The notes: generated by a model not told the origin, from the letters alone. A DNA stretch of 64,000 bases from Jejudonia soesokkakensis (GCF_042664795.1 NZ_JBHTBN010000001.1:806001-870000), one strand, 5' to 3'. Numbered from the stretch's first letter, positions 51,368 to 60,270 are shown. Translations and numbers: made by a program.

Positions 51368-51913
51368 TTGTCTAATTCATTACTTGTTGAACAATGCAAG
51401 GAGCATAATCCTAGAGCACAAATGGCTTTGTATAAGCAATACTGTGACGGAATGTTTATTGTTGCGAGCAGGTACTTAAAAGATACTGCAACTGCAGAAG
51501 ATGCGTTGCAGGAATCATTTATCAAGGCGTTTAAAAAGATACATCAGTTTAAAGGTGATGTCACTTTTGGAGCCTGGTTAAAACGGATTGTCATTAATAC
51601 GTGTCTCGATACCATCAAAGCGAGAAAACTGGAAGTGCAGTCCATCAATGAAGAGACAATGAGCATTGTCGATGAAGAGGAAGACTGGTCTGTGCCCGAT
51701 GCTACCACAGTAGCTGCGGTGCATGAAGCCATAGAAAAATTACCAGACCATTACAGTAAGGTGGTGCAGCTTTTTTTAATAGAAGGCTATGATCATCAAG
51801 AAATTGCTGTGATACTTGGTATTTCTGAAAGTGCTTCGAGAACAAACCTTCATCGCGGAAAAATTAAATTAAAAGAAACCTTAAAACATTTGCAATATGG
51901 CACAGGATCTTAG
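51368..51913 (+). CDS. ECF-type RNA polymerase sigma factor
   Basis: 181 residues, starting at TTG 51368. Sigma region 2 (about 10-80): YKQYCDGMFIVASRYLKDTATAEDALQESFIKAF; region 4 (about 125-175): LPDHYSKVVQLFLIEGYDHQEIAVILGISESASRTNLHRGKIKLKE. Followed by a one-helix membrane protein that overlaps by 17 bp, the usual place of an anti-sigma factor. Its promoter is not clear from the upstream 150 bp. Confidence 0.93.
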   Translation: MSNSLLVEQCKEHNPRAQMALYKQYCDGMFIVASRYLKDTATAEDALQESFIKAFKKIHQFKGDVTFGAWLKRIVINTCLDTIKARKLEVQSINEETMSIVDEEEDWSVPDATTVAAVHEAIEKLPDHYSKVVQLFLIEGYDHQEIAVILGISESASRTNLHRGKIKLKETLKHLQYGTGS

Positions 51914-52502
51914 AGATATGATGCGAAATACTAAGCATGCTACACCTTCTTTAACCGAAGGTCATGAGGCTCGTTTTGCCGAAAGGCTTGCAGAGGCATT
52001 CCCTCAAAATGAGGGTGCTTCAAAAAAGAATGGACCTACATTTTCATGGCTTAAAATAGCTTCTATTGCCGTTACATTTATAGCTGTGAGTATTTTTGGA
52101 TACTATAGTCTTTCAGAAAAAAGCGAGATTACGGTAGCAGATACGTCACCGGCTATTAAAACAACCGAAGTCGCAAAGCAAATGACATTAGGGGATATTT
52201 CTCCAGATCTAAAAAAGATCGAGGACTTTTATATGACGGGTATTAATGTGCAGCTTAGCTCGCTGGAAATTACACAAGATAATAAAGACCTTATCGACGG
52301 GTATATGGAACAATTGAGCGAACTGGACAAAGAATACAGCTTTCTTAACGAAGAGCTTACAACCATGGGACCATCTGAAGCAACCATCACTGCATTAATA
52401 GATAATTTAAAATTAAGATTAGAGCTGCTGTTCAAACTTAAAAACAAATTAAAAGAACTAAAAAATCAAAACAATGAACAATACAATAGTATACAAACGT
52501 AG
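51897..52502 (+). CDS. Likely anti-sigma factor (single membrane helix)
   Basis: 201 residues: short cytoplasmic N-terminus, one membrane helix about 50-70 (WLKIASIAVTFIAVSIFGYYSL) and a periplasmic helical part. The overlap with the ECF gene and the topology suggest an anti-sigma role, although the typical zinc motif HxxxCxxC is absent. It overlaps the next gene by 29 bp. Confidence 0.7.
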   Translation: MAQDLRDMMRNTKHATPSLTEGHEARFAERLAEAFPQNEGASKKNGPTFSWLKIASIAVTFIAVSIFGYYSLSEKSEITVADTSPAIKTTEVAKQMTLGDISPDLKKIEDFYMTGINVQLSSLEITQDNKDLIDGYMEQLSELDKEYSFLNEELTTMGPSEATITALIDNLKLRLELLFKLKNKLKELKNQNNEQYNSIQT

Positions 52503-53910
52503 CATTGTAAGCATTTTTTTGCTTGTCGTCTCATTTGCAATTACTGCGCAGACCAAGTATAAAGAAAGCTTTGATGTACATGGTGAAGATGTTGTCGTGG
52601 CTGTAAACACAGCGTACACGAACATCATTTTTGAAACTTGGAACAAAAATAAGGTAGAAGTTGAAGCCACAGTTGAAGGGGAGAACCTTACCAAAGAAGA
52701 GAAAGCAGAAATTCTTGATAGTTGGAATTTAGAAGTCCTTGGAAATAGTAACAGAGTTGTTATTTCTAGTTTTCCTCAGCAATCATGGGGGAATGTAAAT
52801 GCTTTATCAAATCTTGATGCCCTTAAAGAACTTGAATTTCTTGGACCTATGCTTAAGGATATGCCTATGCTTACTACTATGAAAGTGCCTGCATTTCCTG
52901 AAGATCTTATGCGTGACTTCGGAAACTTACAATTTGATTATGAAGCTTTTCAGAAAAATGAAGAAGGGTATATGAAAAAATGGGAGCAAGAAGTGAAAGA
53001 AAAATTTGGCAAGGACTTCGAAATGAAAATGGAGAAGTGGGCTAATGAGTTTGCAAATGAATGGAATGAAAAGAATGGGGGTAAGATCTCTGAAGAGTTG
53101 CAAAGTAATATGAAAGCCTGGGAAGAAAAGTTTGGCAAGGAAATGGAGAACTGGGGTGAGAACTTTGGAAAAGATATGGAAAAGTGGGCAGAGGAGTTTG
53201 AAAATACCTATGGTAAGGATGGAAATTTTACCAAAAAAATTATCACAGATCCACAGGGAAATAAGACCATTATTTTACGAAGCGATACCACAGGTAAGGT
53301 AAAAAATGTAAAGGCTAAAAAGACGATCATCATCCGGATGCCTAAAAATGCAAAGACAGAGATTGATGTTCGTCATGGTGAAATAAAAATGGCAGATGTC
53401 ATGAATGTGAAAGCGAAACTAAACTATTCGCCATTTACAGCTAACAGTATTGATGGGGGGGAAACCCTCATCAATGCTGCTTATGCTCCTGTTATAATCA
53501 ATAATTGGAAGCATGGCACTTTGTACGTAAAATTTGTAGATAATTGCACTATTAGTACGATTGACCGTATCAATTTGCGCGCTAATTCCAGTGACATTTT
53601 AATAGGGACCATAGTAAAAGATGCAGATCTAACGGGTTCTTTAGGGAATATTAAGATAGATAATATCGCAAGTACCTTTCGAAAAATTAGTATTACCCTT
53701 AAAAATAATGATGCTATCCTAATTACACCAACCTCTGATTTTACCTTCTATTTTACAGGGAAGAAATCTACGCTTCGATATCCAAAATCATTACAGTTGA
53801 CAAATACCAAAAGAGGAGAGAATGTTTATGTTCAAGGATTTAAAACCAATAGAAACCTCAATAAAACAATTACCATTAATGCCTTGTACAGCAATCTTCA
53901 AGTACAGTAA
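52474..53910 (+). CDS. Exported protein with Trp-spaced helical repeats and adhesin-like beta domain
   Basis: 478 residues. Signal peptide about 1-25 (cut after ITAQ). Residues about 160-248 are a charged helix with repeating units FGK(D/E)MEKW: F178, F220 and F231 each start a unit and W189, W227, W237 end them. From about 265 the sequence is beta-rich (VRHGEIKMADVMNVKAKLNY, SLGNIKIDNIASTF), like DUF4097 beta-helix domains. Third gene of the ECF operon, so probably the main output of that envelope signal. Function unknown. Confidence 0.78.
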   Translation: MNNTIVYKRSIVSIFLLVVSFAITAQTKYKESFDVHGEDVVVAVNTAYTNIIFETWNKNKVEVEATVEGENLTKEEKAEILDSWNLEVLGNSNRVVISSFPQQSWGNVNALSNLDALKELEFLGPMLKDMPMLTTMKVPAFPEDLMRDFGNLQFDYEAFQKNEEGYMKKWEQEVKEKFGKDFEMKMEKWANEFANEWNEKNGGKISEELQSNMKAWEEKFGKEMENWGENFGKDMEKWAEEFENTYGKDGNFTKKIITDPQGNKTIILRSDTTGKVKNVKAKKTIIIRMPKNAKTEIDVRHGEIKMADVMNVKAKLNYSPFTANSIDGGETLINAAYAPVIINNWKHGTLYVKFVDNCTISTIDRINLRANSSDILIGTIVKDADLTGSLGNIKIDNIASTFRKISITLKNNDAILITPTSDFTFYFTGKKSTLRYPKSLQLTNTKRGENVYVQGFKTNRNLNKTITINALYSNLQVQ

Positions 53911-53916
53911 TCCCTA

Positions 53917-54393
53917 CTACTTTCTCATCAAAAATAATGCTCCTATTGCAGAAGTTATAAAACCACCCGCAAAAGCACCAATGGCAGCTTGCCAGATATA
54001 ACTTGTAATATTAAAATACGCATTCGCCTTTTCAATAGACATGAGCTCATTCGTTACCGAATAATTCCGCACTGATTCGAAATACTCTGGTGTAATATAG
54101 TTATGGGTGATATATTGTGCTAAAGGGGAAAGTAACGTTACAAATACTGCCATGAGTAAACCAGATAGAAATCCTTGTTTCCATGTCATTTTTCCTTTGT
54201 AAACACGTCGTCTGGTTTCCCGCATTGCAAGTAAATAGATGATCACGGCAAATGGAAGAAAGAATAAGGTTAACCACCAATGATCTGCGATACTTTCATC
54301 GTGCCATCCTAATGTTTTCTCTAATAACATCCAGGCAAGCGACATTATGGTAAATATGATTGCCCACTTTAATTCTATTTTAACCCTTTTCAT
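53917..54393 (-). CDS. DUF4199-type membrane protein
   Basis: 158 residues, four membrane helices. N-terminal ELKWAIIFTIMSLAWMLLEKTLGWHD and the central RRRVYKGKMTWKQGFLSGLLMAVF fit the DUF4199 family of Bacteroidota. No function known. Upstream of secA on the minus strand order, 80 bp from the secA terminator. Confidence 0.82.
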   Translation of the reverse strand: MKRVKIELKWAIIFTIMSLAWMLLEKTLGWHDESIADHWWLTLFFLPFAVIIYLLAMRETRRRVYKGKMTWKQGFLSGLLMAVFVTLLSPLAQYITHNYITPEYFESVRNYSVTNELMSIEKANAYFNITSYIWQAAIGAFAGGFITSAIGALFLMRK

Positions 54394-54420
54394 AGTACAA
54401 TTTTAGATAACTAAGGTATT

Positions 54421-54456
54421 AAAAAAAATCCCGAAGTTTTCACTTCGGGATTTTTA
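54421..54456 (-). terminator. Terminator of secA
   Basis: AATCCCGAAGT pairs with ACTTCGGGATT around TTTC, with A/T runs on both sides. It lies 18 bp after the secA stop on the minus strand. Confidence 0.9.
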
Positions 54457-54473
54457 ATATACGATTGACTTCG

Positions 54474-57400
54474 TTAGTCCACTAACACCCATTCACCTTT
54501 CGTTAATAAAGGAAGGGCCTGTTTGTACTTTAACGTCTTGTTTTCACCACTCATCACATTCTTGATCGTCACTTTATCGTTTCTTCCAATTTTAGGTTGA
54601 TCTCTAACGATAGTTTCGGTTACTTGCTGGCGTTGTGGCTGAGTGTTTCCTGCAGCTCTCGCCTGTGCAGCACGTTCGTCCATATTTGGAATTTCGTCTT
54701 TCTGTTCGCTTAACTTTTCTTTTGATTTTACTTCGCGGGCTTCTTGTATCTGTTGTTGATTTTCCCTCGGAAGCTCTCCCTTAAATAAGAACGAAATCAC
54801 TTCTTTATTTACCTTCTCGATCATTTTCTTAAATAATTCGAAAGCCTCAAATTTGTATATTAAAAGCGGATCCTTTTGTTCGTGCACTGCAAGCTGAACC
54901 GACTGCTTTAACTCATCCATTTTACGTAAATGTGTTTTCCATGCATCGTCAATAATGGCTAGTGTAATATTCTTTTCAAAATCATGAACCAATTGCTTTC
55001 CTTTGGTTTCATACGCTTTTTCTAGATCTGTTGCTACATTGATAGTCTTAACTCCGTCTGTGAAAGGAACCAGAATTCTTTTGTATTTATCCTTTTGAGT
55101 TTCATACACATTTGAAATTACAGGAAATGCCATCTCTGCATTGCGCTCCATTTTATCATTGTAGTGCTGGTAGGCCGATTTGTAAACTTTTCCAGCAATA
55201 GCCTGCATGTCCATTTTCTCAAACTCAGCTTCAGAAATTGGAGAACTCATAGAGAAGTACCGTATGAGTTCGAACTCAAAGTTCTTATAATCCTGAGCCA
55301 TTTTATTGCTTTCGGTAATTACTTCCGCAGTATCATAGATCATATTGGCAACATCTACACGTAGTCGCTCTCCAAACAATGCATGGTAACGACGCTTGTA
55401 GACTACTTCACGCTGCGCGTTCATCACATCATCATATTCTAGTAACCTTTTACGAATTCCGAAGTTATTCTCCTCTACTTTCTTTTGAGCCCGTTCGATA
55501 GATTTGGAAATCATAGAATGCTGAATGACCTCTCCTTCTTTTAAGCCCATTCTGTCCATCATTTTGGCAATTCGCTCGCTACCAAATAAACGCATTAAAT
55601 TGTCTTCTAACGAAACGTAGAACTGTGAGCTTCCTGGATCCCCCTGTCGACCAGAACGACCTCTTAACTGTCTGTCTACACGGCGGCTATCATGACGTTC
55701 GGTACCTACAATTGCGAGTCCGCCGGCTTTTTTCACTTCATCACTCAATTTAATATCGGTTCCACGACCTGCCATGTTTGTTGCAATAGTTACCATTCCG
55801 CTGTTTCCTGCTTCAGCAACTACATCTGCTTCTTTTTTATGCAGTTTTGCATTCAATACATTGTGTGAAACATTTCGGATGCTTAACATTCGGCTTAACA
55901 ATTCACTTATCTCAACCGAAGTGGTACCAATCAATACAGGTCTTCCGGCTTTTGCAAGATCATTTACCTCGTCAATAACAGCGTTGTATTTTTCACGTTT
56001 GGTCTTGTAAATTTTGTCTTCTCTGTCATCACGGGCAATAGGACGATTGGTTGGAATTTCAACTACATCGAGTTTGTAGATCTCCCAAAGCTCTCCTGCT
56101 TCGGTTACTGCCGTACCTGTCATCCCACTTAATTTGCGGTACATTCTAAAGTAATTCTGAAGCGTAATGGTTGCAAACGTTTGCGTCATTGCTTCAATCT
56201 TGACATTTTCTTTTGCTTCAATCGCCTGGTGTAATCCGTCACTGTAACGACGGCCATCCATGATACGACCTGTTTGTTCGTCAACAATCATTACCTTATT
56301 GTCCATTACTACATACTGCGTATCTTTTTCAAATAAGGCATATGCTTTTAATAACTGACTCAAGGTGTGAATACGTTCACTTTTAATCCCGAACTCTCTA
56401 AATAATACTTCTTTTTCTTCCGCCTCTTCTTCTGGGGTTAAACCTTTGCTTTCGATCTTAGCAATTTCGGCACCCATTTCTGGCATGACAAAGAAGTCTG
56501 GATTGTCATTTCCTGAAAGATAGTTAACCCCCTTGTCTGTTAATTCTATCTGATTGTTCTTTTCGTCAATAACAAAATACAACTCCGCATCGATCTTTGG
56601 CATCTCACGGTTGTTGTCCTGCATGTAGAAGTTTTCGGTCTTCTGAAGCGTTTGTCGTACTCCTTCTTCTGAAAGGAATTTGATCAAAGCCTTGTTTTTT
56701 GGCAATCCGCGAAATACTCTATAGAGGTGAAAACCACCTTCTTTGAGATCACCTTCAGCAATAAGTTTTTTAGCTTCAGCAAGGACGCCTGTTAGGTATT
56801 TACGTTGTACATCAACGATATCCTGAATTTTAGGTTTTAACTCATTAAATTCATGACGGTCTCCCTGTGGTACCGGTCCTGAAATAATTAAAGGCGTACG
56901 AGCATCATCAATTAAGACACTATCCACCTCATCGACAATGGCGTAATGGTGTGGACGCTGTACCAAATCTTTCGGCGCATGCGCCATGTTATCACGTAGG
57001 TAATCAAAACCAAATTCGTTATTGGTTCCGTAGGTAATATCTGCATTATATGCCTTTCGACGTGCTTCACTGTTTGGGCGGTGGTGGTCAATGCAATCGA
57101 CACTCATTCCGTGGAATTCAAAAATAGGCGCCATCCATGCGCTATCCCGTTTTGCAAGGTAATCGTTCACAGTTACAAGATGCACGCCGTTTCCGGCAAG
57201 TGCGTTTAAGTATACGGGAAGTGTAGCAACCAATGTTTTTCCTTCTCCCGTCTGCATTTCTGCTACTTTTCCTTGATGTAAAGCTACCCCGCCAATCAAT
57301 TGCACATCATAATGTACCATATCCCAGGTCACTTGTTTCCCTGCTGCATCCCATGAATTGTTCCAGATTGCTTTTTCACCATCCAATGTTACATATTCTT

Positions 57401-57830
57401 TTTCTCCAGAAAGTTCACGGTCAAAAGGAGTAGCCGTCACTGTAATGGTTGTGTTATTTTTAAAACGCTTTGCAGTTTCTTTTACGACAGCAAAGGCTTC
57501 GGGAAGTATTTCATTTAATGTTGCTTTTTCAACTTCATACCGTTCATCTTTTAGCGCGTCAATTCTATTATAGATATCTTCTTTCTTATCGATATCCTCC
57601 ATGGCTTCTGCTTCAAGCTGAAGGGAGTCAATTTCATCCTGTATGGCTTTTTGGTCTTCCTTGATCTTGTTTCTAAAGGCATCAGACTTCGCTCTTAACT
57701 CATCAATAGAGAGCTTTTCTATAGCTCCCTCGTGTTTTTTAATTTCATCAACATACGGCTGAATGTCGCCAATATCTTTTTTGGATTTGTCTCCTACAAA
57801 TACTTTTAATACGCTATCTAGTAATCCCAT
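54474..57830 (-). CDS. secA: Protein translocase motor SecA
   Basis: 1118 residues, longer than the E. coli 901. ATPase driving secretion through SecYEG. Walker A MQTGEGKT at 192-199, DEVD at 300-303, GRGTDI and GRSGRQGDPG in the second helicase domain. A charged insertion near 50-105 and another near 330-480 account for the extra length. The usual zinc-binding Cys tail is absent; it ends IKNVMSGENKTLKYKQALPLLTKGEWVLVD. A stable hairpin stands in the leader at 57845-57860. Confidence 0.97.
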   Translation of the reverse strand: MGLLDSVLKVFVGDKSKKDIGDIQPYVDEIKKHEGAIEKLSIDELRAKSDAFRNKIKEDQKAIQDEIDSLQLEAEAMEDIDKKEDIYNRIDALKDERYEVEKATLNEILPEAFAVVKETAKRFKNNTTITVTATPFDRELSGEKEYVTLDGEKAIWNNSWDAAGKQVTWDMVHYDVQLIGGVALHQGKVAEMQTGEGKTLVATLPVYLNALAGNGVHLVTVNDYLAKRDSAWMAPIFEFHGMSVDCIDHHRPNSEARRKAYNADITYGTNNEFGFDYLRDNMAHAPKDLVQRPHHYAIVDEVDSVLIDDARTPLIISGPVPQGDRHEFNELKPKIQDIVDVQRKYLTGVLAEAKKLIAEGDLKEGGFHLYRVFRGLPKNKALIKFLSEEGVRQTLQKTENFYMQDNNREMPKIDAELYFVIDEKNNQIELTDKGVNYLSGNDNPDFFVMPEMGAEIAKIESKGLTPEEEAEEKEVLFREFGIKSERIHTLSQLLKAYALFEKDTQYVVMDNKVMIVDEQTGRIMDGRRYSDGLHQAIEAKENVKIEAMTQTFATITLQNYFRMYRKLSGMTGTAVTEAGELWEIYKLDVVEIPTNRPIARDDREDKIYKTKREKYNAVIDEVNDLAKAGRPVLIGTTSVEISELLSRMLSIRNVSHNVLNAKLHKKEADVVAEAGNSGMVTIATNMAGRGTDIKLSDEVKKAGGLAIVGTERHDSRRVDRQLRGRSGRQGDPGSSQFYVSLEDNLMRLFGSERIAKMMDRMGLKEGEVIQHSMISKSIERAQKKVEENNFGIRKRLLEYDDVMNAQREVVYKRRYHALFGERLRVDVANMIYDTAEVITESNKMAQDYKNFEFELIRYFSMSSPISEAEFEKMDMQAIAGKVYKSAYQHYNDKMERNAEMAFPVISNVYETQKDKYKRILVPFTDGVKTINVATDLEKAYETKGKQLVHDFEKNITLAIIDDAWKTHLRKMDELKQSVQLAVHEQKDPLLIYKFEAFELFKKMIEKVNKEVISFLFKGELPRENQQQIQEAREVKSKEKLSEQKDEIPNMDERAAQARAAGNTQPQRQQVTETIVRDQPKIGRNDKVTIKNVMSGENKTLKYKQALPLLTKGEWVLVD

Positions 57831-57844
57831 TATATTATTGTTAT

Positions 57845-57860
57845 ACGTGCCGAAGCACGT
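57845..57860 (-). promoter_or_regulatory. Hairpin with UUCG loop in the secA leader
   Basis: On the minus strand ACGTGC-TTCG-GCACGT, perfect 6-bp stem with the very stable C(UUCG)G loop, 14 bp before the secA ATG. It would sit over or next to the ribosome-binding site. No Sec-monitor peptide (SecM-like) was seen. Confidence 0.6.
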
Positions 57861-57934
57861 TTTATAGTTTGTTGTTATGTATTTCTTTTAAAAAGAACTA
57901 AAATAAGCTACTTTTCAAAGATAGGTGTAAACCT

Positions 57935-57966
57935 AAAAAAGTCCCTGTAAACAGAGACTTTTTTTA
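57935..57966 (-). terminator. Terminator of the DUF2795 gene
   Basis: GTCCCTGT-AA-ACAGAGAC with A run before and T run after. It separates the DUF2795 gene from secA. Confidence 0.75.
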
Positions 57967-58025
57967 TGATGTTGAGATACTGTTTCAATCTCTTTTATTG
58001 TATGTAGGCGGTATACGCCTTTACG

Positions 58026-58247
58026 TTAATATTCGTCTTCGTTCCACAAATAGTCATCATCTGTGGGATAATCTGGCCAAATTTCTTCAATTGAATCGTA
58101 TGAGTCTCCCTCATCTTCAATCGCTTGTAAATTTTCTACTACTTCTAGTGGGGCTCCTGTTCTAATCGCATAATCGATTAGTTCATCTTTTGTTGCCGGC
58201 CAGGGTGCATCGCTTAAATAGGATGCTAATTCTAAAGTCCAGTACAT
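58026..58247 (-). CDS. DUF2795-domain small acidic protein
   Basis: 73 residues: MYWTLELASYLSDAPWPATKDELIDYAIRTGAP is the family core, followed by an acidic tail. Cytoplasmic, function unknown. It has a complete promoter (58273-58302). Confidence 0.88.
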   Translation of the reverse strand: MYWTLELASYLSDAPWPATKDELIDYAIRTGAPLEVVENLQAIEDEGDSYDSIEEIWPDYPTDDDYLWNEDEY

Positions 58248-58272
58248 AGTACTAATTGTTTTTAATTTGCTG

Positions 58273-58302
58273 CAAAAATAATTTTTTAGATTAAAAAGTC
58301 AA
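58273..58302 (-). promoter_or_regulatory. Full Bacteroidota promoter: TTG-N19-TATTTTTG
   Basis: On the minus strand TTG (58300-58302), 19 bp, then TATTTTTG (58273-58280), the best-formed promoter in the window. It serves the DUF2795 gene 26 bp downstream. Confidence 0.8.
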
Positions 58303-58390
58303 GAAAAATCGTAATTATTTATGCTGTATTTTCAAGAACGTTTATAAAAAACTGTAATACAGTAGGTTATAATTTATATTTAACTAAAGA

Positions 58391-58963
58391 TTACAGTTTC
58401 TCAGGGATCCACTTTATCTCTTGAGCTTGCAAGTCTAAGGACAACTTTCGTGCCAGCACAAAGAGATAGTCAGAGAGTCGGTTTAAATACATTAAAACAC
58501 GTTCGTCGGTAGGTTCAAATTCGTGTAATTGAGTAGCCAGGCGCTCTGCGCGACGACACACACAACGCGCAATGTGACAATATGACACTGTTGTGTGTCC
58601 GCCGGGTAATACAAAGTGCGTCATTTGCGGTAACGACTCATTCATTCTATCCATTTCGGTTTCGAGGCGTTCAATCTCTTCCGAAGAAATTTTAGAAATA
58701 TTGAGACGTTCTTTTCCGTTTTTTAAGGTCGCTTTTTCAGGATCTGTGGCAAGAATAGCGCCTACAGTAAATAATTTATTCTGAATGTGTACCAATATTT
58801 CTTTTGATCGGGGGTCAATTTCCTGGTCGCGTATCAAGCCAATGTATGAGTTAAGTTCATCTACCGTTCCGTAGCTTTCAATCCGAATATGATGTTTAGG
58901 GACTCGTGTGCCTCCAAACAATGCGGTCGTTCCTTTGTCTCCTGTTTTGGTGTAAATCTTCAT
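58391..58963 (-). CDS. Cob(I)alamin adenosyltransferase, PduO type
   Basis: 190 residues, MKIYTKTGDKGTTALFGGTRVPKHHIRIESYGTVDELNSYIGL at the N-terminus is the family signature; later CVCRRAERLATQL and FVLARKLS. It forms adenosylcobalamin from cobalamin and ATP. The upstream 5 bp lead directly into a 7-bp tandem array (58968-59100), so its leader is that array. Confidence 0.95.
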   Translation of the reverse strand: MKIYTKTGDKGTTALFGGTRVPKHHIRIESYGTVDELNSYIGLIRDQEIDPRSKEILVHIQNKLFTVGAILATDPEKATLKNGKERLNISKISSEEIERLETEMDRMNESLPQMTHFVLPGGHTTVSYCHIARCVCRRAERLATQLHEFEPTDERVLMYLNRLSDYLFVLARKLSLDLQAQEIKWIPEKL

Positions 58964-58967
58964 ATAT

Positions 58968-59100
58968 AGTTATCGGTTATCGGTTATCGGTTGTCGGTTA
59001 TCGGTTGTCGGTTATCGGTTGTCGGTTATCGGTTGTCTGTTCTCTGTTGTCTGTTCTCTGTTGTCTGTTCACTGTTGTCTGTTCTCTGTTGTGAGTTGTT
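58968..59100. repeat. 7-bp tandem array, units GGTTATC, GGTTGTC, TGTTCTC, TGTTGTC
   Basis: 19 units in unbroken phase, AGTTATC then nine GGTT(A/G)TC, then eight TGTT(C/G)(T/A)(C/G) and AGTTGTT. The units alternate in pairs (GGTTATC-GGTTGTC, TGTTCTC-TGTTGTC), showing a 14-bp higher order. Open frames across it are an artefact of the 7-bp period. It lies 5 bp before the adenosyltransferase start. Confidence 0.96.
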
Positions 59101-59161
59101 TGCCTGCCTGCCCGAGGCACCTGCCTGCCAGAGGCACGACAGGCAGGTTGTGAGTTGTTTG
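59088..59161. repeat. Palindromic insert between 15-bp direct repeats
   Basis: GTTGTGAGTTGTTTG occurs exactly at 59088-59102 and 59147-59161. Between them lies a GC-rich palindromic segment with CCTGCCTG at one end and CAGGCAGG at the other. This looks like an insertion with a duplicated target, inside the edge of the heptamer array. Confidence 0.75.
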
Positions 59162-59176
59162 TTGAAATTTTATTTT

Positions 59177-59260
59177 TGCTTACTGCTTACTGCTTACTGC
59201 TTACTGCTTACTGCTTACTGCTTACTGCTTACTGCTTACTGCTTACTGCTTACTGCTTAC
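59177..59260. repeat. 7-bp tandem array, unit TGCTTAC, 12 copies
   Basis: Exactly 84 bp, 12 perfect copies. The minus strand unit AGTAAGC (or GTAAGCA) fits NGTWNNC. Its first base pairs provide the stop codon of the 59-residue protein at 59250. Confidence 0.96.
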
Positions 59261-59429
59261 TCTTTTTCTCTTGTTCTTTTCGGCGTTCGTAATAATTTTT
59301 TCTGAAGCTTCTGCGTCCGCGGGAGCGCTGTCGTTTGGAAGTGTACCTATTCCAATACAAGACGATTGCTAGCAATACGACGCCACCAATGATAAGAACC
59401 ACAGGGTTTGAAAGATCCAAAAATTCCAT
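59250..59429 (-). CDS. Small single-helix membrane protein whose stop lies in the 7-bp array
   Basis: 59 residues: short acidic start (MEFLDLSNP), one membrane helix (about 10-26, VVLIIGGVVLLAIVLYW) and a strongly basic tail (RYTSKRQRSRGRRSFRKN). The last codons and stop TAA (59250-59252) are in the TGCTTAC array. No family recognised. The leader contains another 7-bp array at 59494. Confidence 0.7.
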   Translation of the reverse strand: MEFLDLSNPVVLIIGGVVLLAIVLYWNRYTSKRQRSRGRRSFRKNYYERRKEQEKKSKQ

Positions 59430-59493
59430 AGCGTGAAGATACAGTCTAGGGGTTCAAATTCCAAAGAATGAAATCCTAAATTCTGAAACACTC

Positions 59494-59549
59494 TGTTATG
59501 AGTTGACAGTTCTCAGTTCTCAGTTCTCAGTTGTCAGTTGTCAGTTTAA
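59494..59549. repeat. 7-bp tandem array, units AGTTCTC/AGTTGTC
   Basis: Eight units: TGTTATG, AGTTGAC, three AGTTCTC, two AGTTGTC, AGTTTAA. It lies between the small membrane protein start (59429) and the ABC ATPase stop (59584). Confidence 0.9.
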
Positions 59550-59583
59550 TACCAAAATACCAAAAATCTACCCTACTACTATA

Positions 59584-60270
59584 CTATCTCGTTCTGTTAT
59601 CACTTTCTACGATACCATCCCGAAGTCTGATGATTCTATGAGCATGTTGCGCGATATCCTCTTCATGTGTAACTAGAATTACTGTGTTTCCTGAAGCATG
59701 AATCTCATCAAATAAATTCATGATCTCGACAGATGTTTTAGAATCTAGGTTTCCTGTAGGCTCATCGGCAAGAATAATAGAAGGTTTGTTGACCAGTGCG
59801 CGACCTACTGCCACACGTTGTCGCTGTCCTCCCGAAAGTTGGTTGGGTCTGTGGTCCATACGGTCTGCCAATCCTACATCGGTCAATACTTCTTCAGCAC
59901 GTTTGGTACGGGCACTTTTAGAAGCACCGGCATACACCATGGGTAAGGCTACATTCTCTAGAGCTGTAGTTCGCGGTAAGAGATTAAAGGTTTGAAAGAC
60001 AAAACCAATTTCTTTGTTTCTGATTTCGGCCAATTCATCATCAGACATATTACTCACATCGGCACCGTTTAGTTCGTACGATCCTGACGTAGGTGTGTCA
60101 AGACATCCTAGAAGGTTCATTAAAGTAGATTTACCAGACCCCGAAGGCCCCATTAATGCGACATACTCTCCACGCTCGATGTCTAGGTCAATTCCCTTTA
60201 ACACCTTTACAATTTCTTGCCCTAATGGGAAGTCTCTTCTAATATCTCTGATCTTGATAACTAAACTCAT
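59584..60270 (-). CDS. ABC transporter ATP-binding protein (MacB/LolD-like)
   Basis: 228 residues. Walker A GPSGSGKST near 41, signature LSGGQRQRVAVGRAL near 145, Walker B IILADEPTGNLD near 167, switch His in TLVTHEEDIA. The N-terminus and length match ATPases of the MacB/LolD family, which serve efflux or lipoprotein release. No permease gene is adjacent, so the partner must be elsewhere. Confidence 0.92.
   Translation of the reverse strand: MSLVIKIRDIRRDFPLGQEIVKVLKGIDLDIERGEYVALMGPSGSGKSTLMNLLGCLDTPTSGSYELNGADVSNMSDDELAEIRNKEIGFVFQTFNLLPRTTALENVALPMVYAGASKSARTKRAEEVLTDVGLADRMDHRPNQLSGGQRQRVAVGRALVNKPSIILADEPTGNLDSKTSVEIMNLFDEIHASGNTVILVTHEEDIAQHAHRIIRLRDGIVESDNRTR

Noticed and set aside
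54421..54456. Dispersed repeat
   Set aside because: Normal terminator position, with no second copy in the window.
58906..59305. Plus-strand frames over the heptamer arrays (LLTAYCL and YRLSVVG repeats)
   Set aside because: Same artefact of period 7; on the opposite strand are real genes and repeats.
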